A program made the translations under genes and the position numbers. A stretch of 64,000 bases of DNA from Bordetella genomosp. 13. GTDB lineage: Bacteria; Pseudomonadota; Gammaproteobacteria; Burkholderiales; Burkholderiaceae_B. Positions 55,432 to 64,000 of this stretch are shown one piece after another (position 1 is the stretch's first letter; every line of letters starts with the position of its first letter). The notes under the pieces are model-generated. The model worked only from the letters and a program-made list of their open reading frames with translations, had not been told where the DNA came from and searched no databases. The stretch spans positions 2,108,001 through 2,172,000 of the forward strand of contig NZ_CP021111.1 of assembly GCF_002119665.1 (NCBI RefSeq), in the 5' to 3' direction.

Positions 55432-56490
55432 TCAGCCGCACTGGCCTCGATGGCGCAGCGCGTGGTCGATAAGCACCAGCGCCAGCAGGGCCTCGGCAAT
55501 GGGCGTGGCGCGGATGCCCACGCAAGGATCGTGACGGCCCAGGGTCTGCACCATGACGGGATCGCCCGCCCGGTTCACCGAGCGGCGTTCGACCCGGATG
55601 CTGGACGTGGGCTTGATGGCGAGCGACACCGTGATGGGCTGCCCGGTGGAAATGCCGCCCAGCACGCCGCCCGCGTGGTTGGTGACGAAACCCTCGGGCG
55701 TGATTTCGTCGCCATGCTCGGAGCCGCGCTGCGCGACGCAGTCGAAGCCCGCGCCGATGGAGACGCCCTTGACGGCGTTCAAGCCCATCATCGCGTGGGC
55801 GATGTCGGCGTCGAGCCTGTCGTACAGCGGTTCGCCCCAGCCCGCGGGCAGCGACTCGGCCACGACTTCGATGCGCGCGCCCACCGAATCGCCATCGCGG
55901 CGCAACTGGTCCATGTAGGCCTCGAGCTCGGGCACGATGGCGGCATTCGGCGCGTAGAAAGGATTGGCCGGCACGTCGTCCCAGGCGACGAACGGAATGG
56001 AAATGGGACCGAGCTGGCTCATGTAGCCGCGCACCACGGTGCCGTGCTGGCTGGCGAGCCATTTCTTGGCGATGGCGCCGGCGGCCACGGTGGGCGCGGT
56101 AAGCCGCGCCGAGGACCGGCCGCCGCCGCGCGGATCGCGCAGACCGTACTTGCGCCAGTAGGCATAATCGGCGTGGCCCGGTCGGAAGGTGTCGGCAATG
56201 GCCGAATAGTCTTTGCTGCGCGCGTCGGTATTGCGGATGAGCAGCCCGATGGGGGTGCCCGTGGTGACGCCTTCGTACACGCCCGACAGGATTTCCACCT
56301 GGTCGGCCTCTTGCCGCTGCGTGACGTGGCGCGAGGTACCGGGCCGGCGGCGGTCGAGTTCGAGCTGGATGTCCTCGGCGGCGAGCGGCATTCCGGGAGG
56401 ACAGCCGTCGACTACGCAGCCGATGGCCGGGCCATGCGATTCGCCGAAATTCGTGACGCGGAACAGAGTGCCTAGGGTATTGCCGGACAT
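55432..56490 (-). CDS. aroC: Chorismate synthase AroC
   Basis: 352 residues, FMN-dependent. It starts [33 protein letters not shown]; conserved blocks [35 protein letters not shown] and the C-terminal [21 protein letters not shown] are present. It makes chorismate, precursor of aromatic amino acids. The EAL-domain gene upstream on the same strand ends 36 bases before it, so both may be in one transcript. Confidence 0.97.
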   Translation of the reverse strand: MSGNTLGTLFRVTNFGESHGPAIGCVVDGCPPGMPLAAEDIQLELDRRRPGTSRHVTQRQEADQVEILSGVYEGVTTGTPIGLLIRNTDARSKDYSAIADTFRPGHADYAYWRKYGLRDPRGGGRSSARLTAPTVAAGAIAKKWLASQHGTVVRGYMSQLGPISIPFVAWDDVPANPFYAPNAAIVPELEAYMDQLRRDGDSVGARIEVVAESLPAGWGEPLYDRLDADIAHAMMGLNAVKGVSIGAGFDCVAQRGSEHGDEITPEGFVTNHAGGVLGGISTGQPITVSLAIKPTSSIRVERRSVNRAGDPVMVQTLGRHDPCVGIRATPIAEALLALVLIDHALRHRGQCG

Positions 56491-56526
56491 GGGTGCAGGG
56501 GGATTCGAGGCTGAAGCGAGCCTCGA

Positions 56527-57897
56527 TTATGACATCGACGCCGCGAGATCCCGGATGTCCTGCGCCGGACTGGGCCGACCCAGCAGGAAACCCTGCATCA
56601 GATGGCAGCCCAGCGCATCCAGTATCTTGCGCTGCCCGGCGGTTTCCACGCCTTCGGCCACCACGGTCAGGCCCAGGGCCCGGCACATCACCAGCACGGA
56701 CAGCACCACGTCGCGGCTGACCGCGTCGGTCTCGATGTCGGCGATGAAGCCGCGGTCCAGCTTGACCCAGTCCAGCGGCAGCTTGCGCAAATGCGTCAGG
56801 CTGGAATAGCCCACCCCGAAATCGTCCAGCGCCACGCCGATGCCGCGCGCGCGCAGGCTGTTCATGGTGGCGACGTGACGGTCGTATTGCGAGATGAACA
56901 GCGATTCGGTGATCTCCAGCACCAGCCTGTTGGGCGGCAGGCGGCTGGCCGCCAGCGCATGATTGACCTGCACCGGCAGCGCTGCGGAGTACATCTGCCG
57001 CACCGAAAGGTTGACGTGCAGTTGCCAGGAACCCGGCCAGTCCGCGGCGTGCGAACAGGCGGTCTCGAGCACCCACGCGCCCAGCGGCACGATCAGGCCG
57101 GTGCGTTCGGCCAGTTCGATGACCAACGCGGGAGATATCTCGCCCTGCGTGGGATGGCGCCAGCGCAACAGCGCCTCGCACCCCTTGATGGTGGCCGTGG
57201 GACTGTCCCACAGCGGCTGGAAGAAGACCTCGAACTGCTCCATCGACGAGGACGCCAGCGCCACGCGCAGGTCGTGCTCGAGCCCGCGGAAGTGGCGCTG
57301 GCGCTCGAGCATCGCGGGCTCGAACATGGTCCATGCGGATTCGCTGTCTTCCTCGACGTGCAGCATGGCCAGCAGCAGGCTGCGCTCGAGTTCCTCGATG
57401 CTGCTGCCGTGGTCGGGATACAGGGCCACCGCCAGCCTGAACTCGACCAGCAGCGGCTGGCCGTGCATCTCGTACGGCCATGAAAGCTGCTCGATGATGT
57501 GCGGCGCCAGCTCGCGGGCGGCCCAGCGGTCGGTGTCCGACGCCCACACCAGGAAGGAATACGAGGCGTAGCGCGCCACCAGGCAATCGGGCGCGACGTG
57601 CCGAAGCCGATCGGCCACCATCGCCTGCAACGCCTTGTTGTCGGCGATGTCCAGCATGGCGCTGAGTTCGGCGTGATGCACCACCTGGATCAGGAACATG
57701 GCGCCCGGCTGCTCGCGGCCCCGCTGCAGGGAGGGCTGGATGCGGCGATGCAATGCGTCGACCGTCAGGGCGCCGGTGAGGCTGTCGCGTGCCATGCGTC
57801 GGCGCAGCACGAGTTCCCTGCACAGGAACAGGACACAGATGACGAGCAACAGCAATGCTGATACGCCCCTCTGTCCGACCAGGTCACTCCAACCCAC
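56527..57897 (-). CDS. Cyclic-di-GMP phosphodiesterase, degenerate GGDEF plus EAL domain
   Basis: 456 residues from a GTG at 57897, which has AAAGGGG a few bases upstream; the frame is open to 58029 but without a good start. One membrane segment at about 13-27. The GGDEF domain is degenerate: the active-site loop reads RYASYSF, so no cyclase activity is expected. The EAL domain (about 205-450) keeps EALLRWRHP (E241), NLSV, EITES, the DDFGVGYSSL loop 6 motif, KLDR and EGVET, so it should hydrolyse cyclic-di-GMP. It may antagonise the cyclase at 874-2454. Confidence 0.9.
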   Translation of the reverse strand: MGWSDLVGQRGVSALLLLVICVLFLCRELVLRRRMARDSLTGALTVDALHRRIQPSLQRGREQPGAMFLIQVVHHAELSAMLDIADNKALQAMVADRLRHVAPDCLVARYASYSFLVWASDTDRWAARELAPHIIEQLSWPYEMHGQPLLVEFRLAVALYPDHGSSIEELERSLLLAMLHVEEDSESAWTMFEPAMLERQRHFRGLEHDLRVALASSSMEQFEVFFQPLWDSPTATIKGCEALLRWRHPTQGEISPALVIELAERTGLIVPLGAWVLETACSHAADWPGSWQLHVNLSVRQMYSAALPVQVNHALAASRLPPNRLVLEITESLFISQYDRHVATMNSLRARGIGVALDDFGVGYSSLTHLRKLPLDWVKLDRGFIADIETDAVSRDVVLSVLVMCRALGLTVVAEGVETAGQRKILDALGCHLMQGFLLGRPSPAQDIRDLAASMS

Positions 57898-58094
57898 GAA
57901 GACCCCTTTGATGAATCTCGCGCCGATGGAGGGCGCGGACTGTCTTGCGATTAGCCAATAGCACTCGCACCCGCCGGGTGCAGCCGAATTATCTCCGATT
58001 TGGTTACGTCCAAATGGCACATTTATCAAATGTTTTCCATTTACTTCTCCGCGCTACCCGTGCCGCGACGCGTTCACACGGCTCGGTACGCGCG

Positions 58095-59606
58095 TCAAGA
58101 CGAGCAGCTGACCTCGATCCCGGCAGCCCAATCGGGAGGCAGGGAGGCGTATGCTTCGCGACCCGCCTGAGCCACATACGGGTTCCGCAGCAGTTGGAGC
58201 AAAGTGTCGATCTCGCCCGGATCTCCCTGCTGCGCGGCCCGTATGGCCTGCTCGGCCAAGTGGTTGCGCAATACATACAGGGGGTTGACGCGGTCCATGG
58301 CCTGGGCGCGCGCCTCGGGCGGCATGTCATCGGCGGCGTGGCGCGCCTGCAGGCGCGTCAGCCATTCGCCGGCGGCGGCGCGGTCGATGAAGAGATCGAG
58401 GAACGGCTGCGTCTCGCCCCGCACGGCCAGCGCCAGCCGGCGGAATGCCAGGGTGAAGTCGGCACGGCCGTTGTGCATCAGACGCAACAGATCGTCCAGC
58501 AGTCCTTCGTCGTCGGACCGCCACTGCTGGATGCCGACTTTGGCGGCCAGGCGCTGTTGGAAGGCCTGCGTGAACACCGTTTCATAGCCGTCCAGCACGC
58601 CGCGCAGCGCCTCGGCGTCCGCCCCCAGGGCGTGGAATGCGCCGGCCAGCCGGTACAGGTTCCATAAGCCCACCGACGGCTGGCGATTCCAGGCATACCG
58701 CCCTTCTGTGTCAGTGTGATTGCAGATGTGGCCGAGCTGGAACGTGTCCATGAAGCCATAAGGACCGTAATCCAGCGTCAGGCCGAGGATGGACATGTTG
58801 TCGGTGTTCATCACGCCGTGGCAGAAGCCGACGGACTGCCAGTCGGCCATCAGGCGCGCGGTGCGCCGCGTCACCTCGTCCAGCAGCGCCAGCAGCGCCC
58901 CGTGCTCGCCTTGCGCGTCGCGGCATTCGGGGTAATGACGGTCGATGACGTAATCGGCCAGTGTCTGCAGCATGTCGGTCTGGCGCAACGATGCCCAATG
59001 CTCGAACGAGCCGAACCGGACGAAGCTTGGAGACATGCGGGTGACGATGGCGGCGGTCTCGACGGTTTCCCGCAACACGGGGTCATCGGAAACCACCAGG
59101 GCCAGCGCGCGCGTGGTGGGAATGCCCAGCCCCGCCATGGCTTCGCCCGCCAGATACTCGCGCACCGAAGACCGCAGCACGGCGCGGCCGTCACCCATGC
59201 GCGAGTATGGCGTGCGGCCGGCGCCCTTCAGCTGCAGCTCCCAGTTGCCCCGCGGACCGCGCACTTCGCCCAGCAGATGCGCGCGCCCATCGCCGAGCTG
59301 GCCAGCCCAGACGCCGAACTGGTGTCCGCTGTAGACGGCCGCCAGCGTGTCGCCGCCGGGCAGCGGCGCCATGCCCGACGCCACCGCCAGGAATTCCGGA
59401 GTGTGCAGCACGGCCGGATCCAGGCCAATCAGGGCAGCGGCTTCGGCATTGGCATGCAGCAGGCGCGGCTCGGTCAAGGGCCGCGGCGCCAGGCGGGTGT
59501 AGAAGGCCGAAGGCAGCGCGGCAAAGGAATTGTCGGTCTGGAGGTCGTGCAGAGTACGGGCACAAGGGCCGGGGGTGTGCGGATCGGAACGGCTGAAAGT
59601 GGTCAT
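58095..59606 (-). CDS. selO: Protein adenylyltransferase SelO (YdiU family)
   Basis: 503 residues, pseudokinase-fold AMP transferase that AMPylates proteins and protects against oxidative stress. Family blocks: YSGHQFGVWAGQLGDGRAHLLGEV, LQLKGAGRTPYSRMGDGRAVLRSSVREYL, CHGVMNTDNMSILGLTLDYGPYGFMD and, at the very end, VSCSS, where the cysteine replaces the selenocysteine of animal SelO. Start at ATG 59606. It lies downstream of a 63-bp tandem repeat array. Confidence 0.95.
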   Translation of the reverse strand: MTTFSRSDPHTPGPCARTLHDLQTDNSFAALPSAFYTRLAPRPLTEPRLLHANAEAAALIGLDPAVLHTPEFLAVASGMAPLPGGDTLAAVYSGHQFGVWAGQLGDGRAHLLGEVRGPRGNWELQLKGAGRTPYSRMGDGRAVLRSSVREYLAGEAMAGLGIPTTRALALVVSDDPVLRETVETAAIVTRMSPSFVRFGSFEHWASLRQTDMLQTLADYVIDRHYPECRDAQGEHGALLALLDEVTRRTARLMADWQSVGFCHGVMNTDNMSILGLTLDYGPYGFMDTFQLGHICNHTDTEGRYAWNRQPSVGLWNLYRLAGAFHALGADAEALRGVLDGYETVFTQAFQQRLAAKVGIQQWRSDDEGLLDDLLRLMHNGRADFTLAFRRLALAVRGETQPFLDLFIDRAAAGEWLTRLQARHAADDMPPEARAQAMDRVNPLYVLRNHLAEQAIRAAQQGDPGEIDTLLQLLRNPYVAQAGREAYASLPPDWAAGIEVSCSS

Positions 59607-59647
59607 TGGACTGCCTTCGCCCGGAGGGCAACGATAAGGACACCCGC

Positions 59648-59829
59648 GGCATGAGCGCCTTCGGACGGCCGGGCGACACAGGTGATGGCGGCCTCCGCCC
59701 TGCGGGCTGCGGCATGAGCGTCTTCGGACGGCCGGGCGACGCGTATCGTGGCGGCCTCCGCCCTGCGGGCTGCGGCATGAGCGTCTTCGGACGGCCGGGC
59801 GACGCTCATGCTTCCGCCCTTCGGGCTGC
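59648..59829. repeat. 63-bp tandem repeat array (about 2.9 copies)
   Basis: Copies at 59648-59710, 59711-59773 and 59774-59829 (last one shortened and diverged). Each begins GGCATGAGCG, contains TTCGGACGGCCGGGCGAC and ends CCTGCGGGCTGC or similar. The array sits between selO and the DUF2069 gene and runs into the 3' end of the latter. On the minus strand it could encode 21-residue repeats, but that frame is not the frame of either gene and has no start with a ribosome-binding site. Confidence 0.92.
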
Positions 59830-60177
59830 GCGCTTGGCGGGGCGCACGTAGCAGATGGCGGCGAGGAAGAATGTGGCCGACAGCGCGATCTCGACGACGG
59901 CCAGGGCGGCCGAGGCGGGTTGCGGGTCGGACATGGCGCGGACCACTCCCTCCATCAGGTACAGCAGCGACAGCATGGACGCCCACTGGTAGGTATATAC
60001 GTCGCCGCGCAGTACGCCGCGCAGGGGGAAGGCCAGCGGCAGGGCCTTCAGGAACAGCCACGATCCGCCGGGGCGTATCGGTGCCAGGAAGAGTTCCCAG
60101 GCCACGCACAGCAGCAACAGGGCCACCAGCGCGACCGATGCCACACGGCGTAGGGTCGGGTTCAATGCGACAGTCAT
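59806..60177 (-). CDS. DUF2069 family membrane protein
   Basis: 123 residues with four membrane helices at about 11-30, 40-57, 63-80 and 90-108. The content WELFLAPIRPGGSWLFLKALPLAFPLRG and YTYQWASMLSLLYLMEG fits the DUF2069 family of betaproteobacterial inner-membrane proteins; function unknown. The last eight codons overlap the tandem repeat array. Divergent from the BrkB-family gene with only 17 bases between start codons. Confidence 0.85.
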   Translation of the reverse strand: MTVALNPTLRRVASVALVALLLLCVAWELFLAPIRPGGSWLFLKALPLAFPLRGVLRGDVYTYQWASMLSLLYLMEGVVRAMSDPQPASAALAVVEIALSATFFLAAICYVRPAKRAARRAEA

Positions 60178-60182
60178 GCTGC

Positions 60183-60192
60183 TATTATCGCC
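60183..60192. promoter_or_regulatory. Possible overlapping divergent -10 elements
   Basis: TATTAT (60183-60188) reads toward the BrkB gene and ends six bases before its ATG; GATAAT (60192-60187, minus strand) reads toward the DUF2069 gene and ends nine bases before its ATG. With only 17 bases between the start codons, transcripts from here would have almost no leader. No convincing -35 elements were found. Confidence 0.35.
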
Positions 60193-60194
60193 TG

Positions 60195-61523
60195 ATGAAG
60201 CATCCGGCCGAGCGCGCCCCTGGCGTCAACGAGGAGGCCCGCCCTCCCAGCTCGCGGCGCCAGACCTGGCTGGCCCGCCTGGGCAAGGTTTTCCGTTTCG
60301 CCGCGCAGCGAGCCGAAGAACAGAAGCTGCTGCAGGTGGCGTCCAGCCTTACGTTCACCACCGTGCTGGCGATCGTGCCGATGCTGGCCGTGGCGCTATC
60401 CCTGTTCACCGCCTTTCCCCTTTTCCAGGAATTCCGCGTCGCGCTGGAGGACTTCCTCAGCCATAACCTGATGCCCCCATCGGTTTCCGACAACGTCATG
60501 GGGTATCTGAATCAATTCGCTCAGCAAGCATCGAGCCTGACCGCCATCGGCGGCGCCTTCCTCATCGTCACGTCGGTGCTGCTGATCATGACCATCGATC
60601 AGTCGTTCAACGACATCTGGCATGTGAAGCGACAGCGACCACTGTCGCAACGCGTGCTTGTCTATTGGTCGGTGATCACGCTCGGGCCGCTGGCGGCCGG
60701 AGCCAGCTTGTGGGCGACCTCGTTCGTGGCGCGCGAATCGATGGGACTGGTGCAGGACGTGCCCGAGATCGTCAGCCTGGCCATTTCCTTCATTCCGCTG
60801 CTGTTGTCGGGCCTGGCCTTCTCGGCGCTGTTCGTGGTGGTGCCCAACCGCAGGATCCTGTGGCGCGACGCCCTGGTGGGCGGGTATGGCACCGCCCTCC
60901 TTCTTGAAGTGATGAAGTCGGCGTTCGCCTATTACCTGACTCGCTTCCCGACCTATACGGTCATCTACGGCGCGTTCGCCACGCTGCCCATCTTCCTGTT
61001 GTGGCTGTATCTCTCGTGGCTGGCGGTGCTGTTCGGCGCCACCGTGGCGGCCAGCCTGCCGCTGATCCGGCTGGGGCGCTGGGAGATCAACCGCCAGGCC
61101 GGGGCGGCCTTCATCGACGCGGTCAATGTGCTGCGCTCGCTGCGTCGCGCGCAGGGCGGCGCGCCTGTCGGCCTGAGCACCGCCGAGCTGGTCAAGCAGC
61201 TGCAGCTCAACCATGACGAGCTGAACGACGTGCTGGACGGCCTGGAAGACATGGGCCTGGTGGCGCGCACCGCCGACCAGCGCTGGATCCTGGCCTGCGA
61301 CCCGCGCACCACCACGCTGGCGCCGGTGTTCGACGAATTCCTCCTCGACCGGCGCCAACGGCGCGTCCGGGACGACCCCGCCCTGTCGGCCGCTGTCGCG
61401 AGTGTGCTTTGCAGCACGCCTCCTTCACTGGAAGAACTCGCCGGACAGGCGCACAATACGGCGAATGACGCCACGGCGCGGCCAGCTGCGGCCGTGGTCA
61501 CGTTGGAAGCGGGCAAGAAGTAG
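60195..61523 (+). CDS. YihY/BrkB family membrane protein
   Basis: 442 residues. Six membrane helices from about 55 to 285, with the family block LTFTTVLAIVPMLAVALSLF near the start and YTVIYGAFATLPIFLLWLYLSWLAVLFGA near the last helix. The C-terminal about 140 residues form a soluble domain with a probable winged helix (LSTAELVKQLQLNHDELNDVLDGLEDMGLV). BrkB was first described as a serum-resistance gene of Bordetella pertussis, but the YihY family is widespread and its transport role is unclear. Start at ATG 60195. Confidence 0.88.
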   Translation: MKHPAERAPGVNEEARPPSSRRQTWLARLGKVFRFAAQRAEEQKLLQVASSLTFTTVLAIVPMLAVALSLFTAFPLFQEFRVALEDFLSHNLMPPSVSDNVMGYLNQFAQQASSLTAIGGAFLIVTSVLLIMTIDQSFNDIWHVKRQRPLSQRVLVYWSVITLGPLAAGASLWATSFVARESMGLVQDVPEIVSLAISFIPLLLSGLAFSALFVVVPNRRILWRDALVGGYGTALLLEVMKSAFAYYLTRFPTYTVIYGAFATLPIFLLWLYLSWLAVLFGATVAASLPLIRLGRWEINRQAGAAFIDAVNVLRSLRRAQGGAPVGLSTAELVKQLQLNHDELNDVLDGLEDMGLVARTADQRWILACDPRTTTLAPVFDEFLLDRRQRRVRDDPALSAAVASVLCSTPPSLEELAGQAHNTANDATARPAAAVVTLEAGKK

Positions 61524-61549
61524 GAACGCGAGTTCCCAAGGAGGAAGCC

Positions 61550-62032
61550 ATGTTGAAAGTCAGCGAGATTCTGCGCGTCAAGGGCAACGCGCTATACACC
61601 ACATCGCCCGACACGCCGGTCACAGTGGCCGTACAGACCATGAGCGAACAGGACATCGGTTCGCTGGTCATCATGGAGGCCGGCATGCTGGTGGGCATGC
61701 TGACCTTCCGCGAAATCATCCGCCACATGCACACGCACGGCGGCGCGCTGGGCAACACCACCATCCGCGCCATCATGGACGATGCGCCGGTCAGCGTCAC
61801 GCCCAACACCAGCGCCGACGAAGTACAGCGGCTGATGCTGGAGAAACATGCGCGTTACATTCCGGTCATGGACGGTCCCACGCTGCTGGGCGTGATCTCG
61901 TTCTACGACATGGCGCAAGCCATCGTGGCCGCACAGCAATTCGAGAACAATATGCTGAAGGCCTACATCCGCGACTGGCCCATGGACAGCAGCGAGAACG
62001 AAAGCGAGCAGGCCGAGCAGTCGAGGTCCTGA
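61550..62032 (+). CDS. Tandem CBS domain protein
   Basis: 160 residues, two CBS domains (about 8-60 and 75-130) making one Bateman module: VSEILRVKGNALYTTSPDTPV then DIGSLVIMEAGMLVGMLTFREI, and IMDDAPVSVTPNTSADEVQRLMLEKHARYIPVM. It binds adenine nucleotides in other members; its partner is unknown. Shine-Dalgarno AAGGAGG is strong. It is 26 bases downstream of the BrkB-family gene. Confidence 0.9.
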   Translation: MLKVSEILRVKGNALYTTSPDTPVTVAVQTMSEQDIGSLVIMEAGMLVGMLTFREIIRHMHTHGGALGNTTIRAIMDDAPVSVTPNTSADEVQRLMLEKHARYIPVMDGPTLLGVISFYDMAQAIVAAQQFENNMLKAYIRDWPMDSSENESEQAEQSRS

Positions 62033-62124
62033 AGCTCGCCCGCGCTGGCGGCAAGCCGGGGCGCGCGCGACGCACCAGGCGGGGCCGAGTGGACCGATAG
62101 GGATCGATCGGGATCGATAGGGGA

Positions 62125-63150
62125 TTACGCAGCCGCCAGCGGCGGTTCGACGTCGGGCTCGAAGTCGCGGCGGTCGCGGTCGGGCCCATGCAAGGTACGC
62201 CACGCCTCGTAGATCAGGCCGGGATCGTTGGCGGCCAACTGCCGAGGGTCCGACAACATGCGGCGCCAGCGGCGCGCACCCGACTGTCCGTTCACCAGGC
62301 CCAGCATGGGCCGTACGATCACCCTCAGCGGCACGCCAGCGGCCACCTGGTCGGCGGCGTAGCGGGTCATGGCATCGACCACCTGTGCGTCGGTGGGCAG
62401 GCGCGTGGCAGGCCACAGCCGCAGCGACACCTCGGACAGCACGCGCGGCGTATGCCAGGCGGCACGGCCCAGCATCACGCCATGGAAGTCCTCGGCGGCT
62501 TGCAGCGACTGGCTTGCGTCGGCCAGCCCCCCATTGAGCACAATGACGCAATCCGGAAAATCCTGCTTCAGGCGGCGCACCGCGTCGTAGCGCAGCGGCG
62601 GGATTTCGCGGTTGTCCTTGGGCGACAGGCCCTTCAGTACGGCATTGCGGGCATGGACGACGAACACCCGGCACCCCACTTCGTAGAGGTGCCCCACGAA
62701 GTCGCGCACGAAATCGTACGAGTCGTCGTAGTCGAGACCCAGCCGGTGCTTTACCGTGACGGGGATGTCCACGGCGTCCTGCATGGCCTTGATGCAATCG
62801 GCCACCAGAGCCGGTTCGGCCATCAGGCAGGCGCCGAAGGCGCCGCGCTGCACGCGTTCGGACGGGCAGCCGCAGTTGAGGTTGATCTCGTCGTAACCCC
62901 ATTGACGGCCCAGCCGCGCGGCCTGCGCCAGCGCGTCGGGTTCGCTGCCGCCCAGTTGCAGGGCCACGGGATGCTCGGCCGCGTCGAAGTCGAGGTGACG
63001 CGCCACATTGCCGTGCATCAGGGCGCCGGTGGTGATCATCTCGGTGTACAGGCGTGCGCGCGGCGCCAGAAGCCGGTGAAAGAAGCGGCAATGGCGATCG
63101 GTGACGTCGATCATCGGGGCGACGCAGAGCCGCCAGTCGGAGGAGTCCAA
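62125..63150 (-). CDS. dusA: tRNA-dihydrouridine synthase DusA
   Basis: 341 residues if translation begins at the TTG at 63150. FMN-dependent TIM barrel that reduces U20/U20a of tRNA. Family blocks: RLCVAPMIDVTDRHCRFFHRLL, EMITTGALMHGN, LGGSEPDALAQAA, INLNCGCPSERVQ with the catalytic cysteine, VKHRLGLDY, and VHARNAVLKGLSPKDNREIPPL. The first ATG, at 63114, would remove the conserved RLCVAP segment, so a non-ATG start is likely; exact site uncertain. Convergent with the CBS gene and divergent from the homoserine kinase gene. Confidence 0.93.
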   Translation of the reverse strand: MDSSDWRLCVAPMIDVTDRHCRFFHRLLAPRARLYTEMITTGALMHGNVARHLDFDAAEHPVALQLGGSEPDALAQAARLGRQWGYDEINLNCGCPSERVQRGAFGACLMAEPALVADCIKAMQDAVDIPVTVKHRLGLDYDDSYDFVRDFVGHLYEVGCRVFVVHARNAVLKGLSPKDNREIPPLRYDAVRRLKQDFPDCVIVLNGGLADASQSLQAAEDFHGVMLGRAAWHTPRVLSEVSLRLWPATRLPTDAQVVDAMTRYAADQVAAGVPLRVIVRPMLGLVNGQSGARRWRRMLSDPRQLAANDPGLIYEAWRTLHGPDRDRRDFEPDVEPPLAAA

Positions 63151-63294
63151 GAATTGCTCGGGGGAACGCGGGAATGCCGGTATTTTACGGCGAGCCGGCC
63201 CGTGCGCGGGCGCCCGTGCGGCGTAGTCTAAAATTGCGCCGCGAGCCGCTCCGGGTGCGGCTTGCGCGTCCGCCAAACCCCTCCGCTTTCGCCA

Positions 63295-64000
63295 ATGGCC
63301 GTATTCACTCCTGTATCCGACGATGACGCACGCGCGCTGCTGACGCGCTACCAACTGGGAGACCTGGTGTCGCTGCGCGGCATCACGGCCGGCATCGAGA
63401 ACACCAACTATTTCCTGCATACGACTCACGGCGAGTACGTGTTGACCCTGTTCGAGGTGTTGACGCAAGAGCAGTTGCCGTTCTACATCGAGTTGATGCA
63501 CCACCTCGCCCAGCGCGGCATTCCGGTGCCCGAGCCCCAGACGCTGCGCGACGGCACCCGTCTGACGAGCCTGCATGGCAAACCCTGCGCCATCGTCAGC
63601 CGTCTGCCGGGCGGCTACGAACCTGCGCCGGGCGCGGCCCACTGCAGCCTGGCCGGCGACACGCTGGCGCGCGCGCACCTGGCCGCGCGCGATTTTGCGC
63701 TGGTCCAGCCCAATCTGCGCGGCCTGGCCTGGTGGCAGCAGACCGTGCCGAAGGTGCTGCCTTTCATGCAGGACGACCAGGCCGCGCTGTTGCAGAACGA
63801 ACTGGCCGCGCAGACCGAAGCGGCCGCAACGGCCACCTGGCGCGCGCTGCCCTCGGGTCCCGCCCATTGCGATCTGTTCCGCGACAACGTGCTGTTCGCC
63901 GGCACGTTCGAGGCGCCGCGCATGGGCGGCATCATCGATTTCTATTTCGCGGGCTGCGACACCTGGCTGTTCGATGTGGCCGTCAGCGTGAATGACTGGT
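63295..64000 (+). CDS. thrB: Homoserine kinase (ThrB, choline-kinase-like type), 3' end outside window
   Basis: The first 235 residues are present; the gene runs off the window. It starts MAVFTPVSDDDARALLTRYQLG, then ITAGIENTNYFL and the APH-like catalytic motif HCDLFRDNVLF (Brenner-type, with D as catalytic base) followed by GIIDFYFAGCD. This aminoglycoside-phosphotransferase-fold ThrB is the usual form in Pseudomonas and betaproteobacteria, distinct from the GHMP-type ThrB of E. coli. It phosphorylates homoserine in threonine synthesis, downstream of Asd. Confidence 0.92.
   Translation, partial: MAVFTPVSDDDARALLTRYQLGDLVSLRGITAGIENTNYFLHTTHGEYVLTLFEVLTQEQLPFYIELMHHLAQRGIPVPEPQTLRDGTRLTSLHGKPCAIVSRLPGGYEPAPGAAHCSLAGDTLARAHLAARDFALVQPNLRGLAWWQQTVPKVLPFMQDDQAALLQNELAAQTEAAATATWRALPSGPAHCDLFRDNVLFAGTFEAPRMGGIIDFYFAGCDTWLFDVAVSVNDW

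Noticed and set aside
56527..58029. Longer start of the EAL protein at a TTG at 58029
   Set aside because: The extra 44 residues have no homology-like features, and the GTG at 57897 has a proper Shine-Dalgarno and places the membrane segment at the N terminus.
59648..59829. CRISPR array
   Set aside because: The repeats are directly adjacent with no unique spacers, and there are no cas genes.
59603..60109. A repeat-rich secreted or surface protein encoded by the 63-bp array
   Set aside because: The frame begins inside the DUF2069 gene in another frame, has no signal peptide or ribosome-binding site, and the DUF2069 frame is convincing.
62061..62110. GGGATCGAT short repeats as an origin or regulatory array
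   Set aside because: Only two or three imperfect copies in a gap between convergent genes; too little to support a function.

Overview
The window is high-GC chromosomal DNA, densely coded, with no phage, plasmid, CRISPR or insertion-sequence genes. Gene types and order (dapC-dapD-dapE, ribF-ileS-lspA-coaBC, gshB followed by a transporter-less PTS, leuC-leuD-leuB-asd-fimV-truA) point to a betaproteobacterium of the order Burkholderiales, most likely the Bordetella/Achromobacter group of the Alcaligenaceae. That placement is inference from gene content, not from a database match.

Layout. 1-2.7 kb: two small unknown genes, a membrane diguanylate cyclase and tRNA-Leu(UAG). 2.7-8.7 kb: lysine/meso-DAP genes dapC, dapD, dapE, then prmB and a YheS-type ABC-F ATPase. 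9-16 kb: leftward acyl-CoA desaturase and uvrD, a small secreted protein, leftward purN-rsmB, divergent from ribF. 15.7-21.3 kb: ribF, ileS, lspA and coaBC. 21.4-27 kb: a nucleoside-recognition membrane protein, an Lrp regulator, YdjM-like and DedA membrane proteins, dut and an Old Yellow Enzyme. 27-32.6 kb: a leftward amino-acid-type ABC transporter resembling the ectoine system EhuABCD, a LivK-like binding protein and an ornithine-cyclodeaminase-family enzyme. 32.8-34.9 kb: osmC, a manganese transporter mntH with a very strong inverted repeat over its ribosome-binding site, and a small basic protein. 35-41.3 kb: leftward thrS-infC, then gshB, EIIA-Man, HPr and enzyme I. 41.7-44.8 kb: an RcsB-like response regulator with an HPt protein, an FAD monooxygenase and tRNA-Val(GAC). 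44.8-54.3 kb: leftward leuC, leuD, leuB, asd, fimV, truA, a TRAP binding protein and trpF. 54.5-64 kb: an M48 protease, aroC, an EAL protein, selO, a 63-bp tandem repeat, a DUF2069 protein, a BrkB-family protein, a CBS protein, dusA and the 5' part of a homoserine kinase.

How the genes fit together. Most encode core metabolism: cell-wall precursor and lysine synthesis (dapCDE, asd), leucine synthesis (leuBCD), tryptophan and chorismate (trpF, aroC), cofactors (ribF, coaBC), translation (ileS, thrS, infC, truA, dusA, rsmB, prmB), lipoprotein maturation (lspA) and surface/septum structure (fimV). Three signalling elements stand out: a cyclase (874-2454) and an EAL phosphodiesterase (56527-57897) for cyclic-di-GMP, an RcsB-like regulator plus HPt pair with no kinase nearby, and an incomplete PTS that is probably regulatory.

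The most interesting non-coding signals are the imperfect 15-bp-arm hairpin that ends three bases before the mntH start codon and could hide its Shine-Dalgarno; the infC start on AUC; a GC-rich hairpin in the thrS leader; a 63-bp tandem repeat beside selO; and two different intergenic palindromic elements. Two normally longer gene clusters stop early here: infC is not followed by rpmI-rplT, and trpF is not followed by trpB-trpA. I found no clear new multi-gene defence or biosynthetic system.
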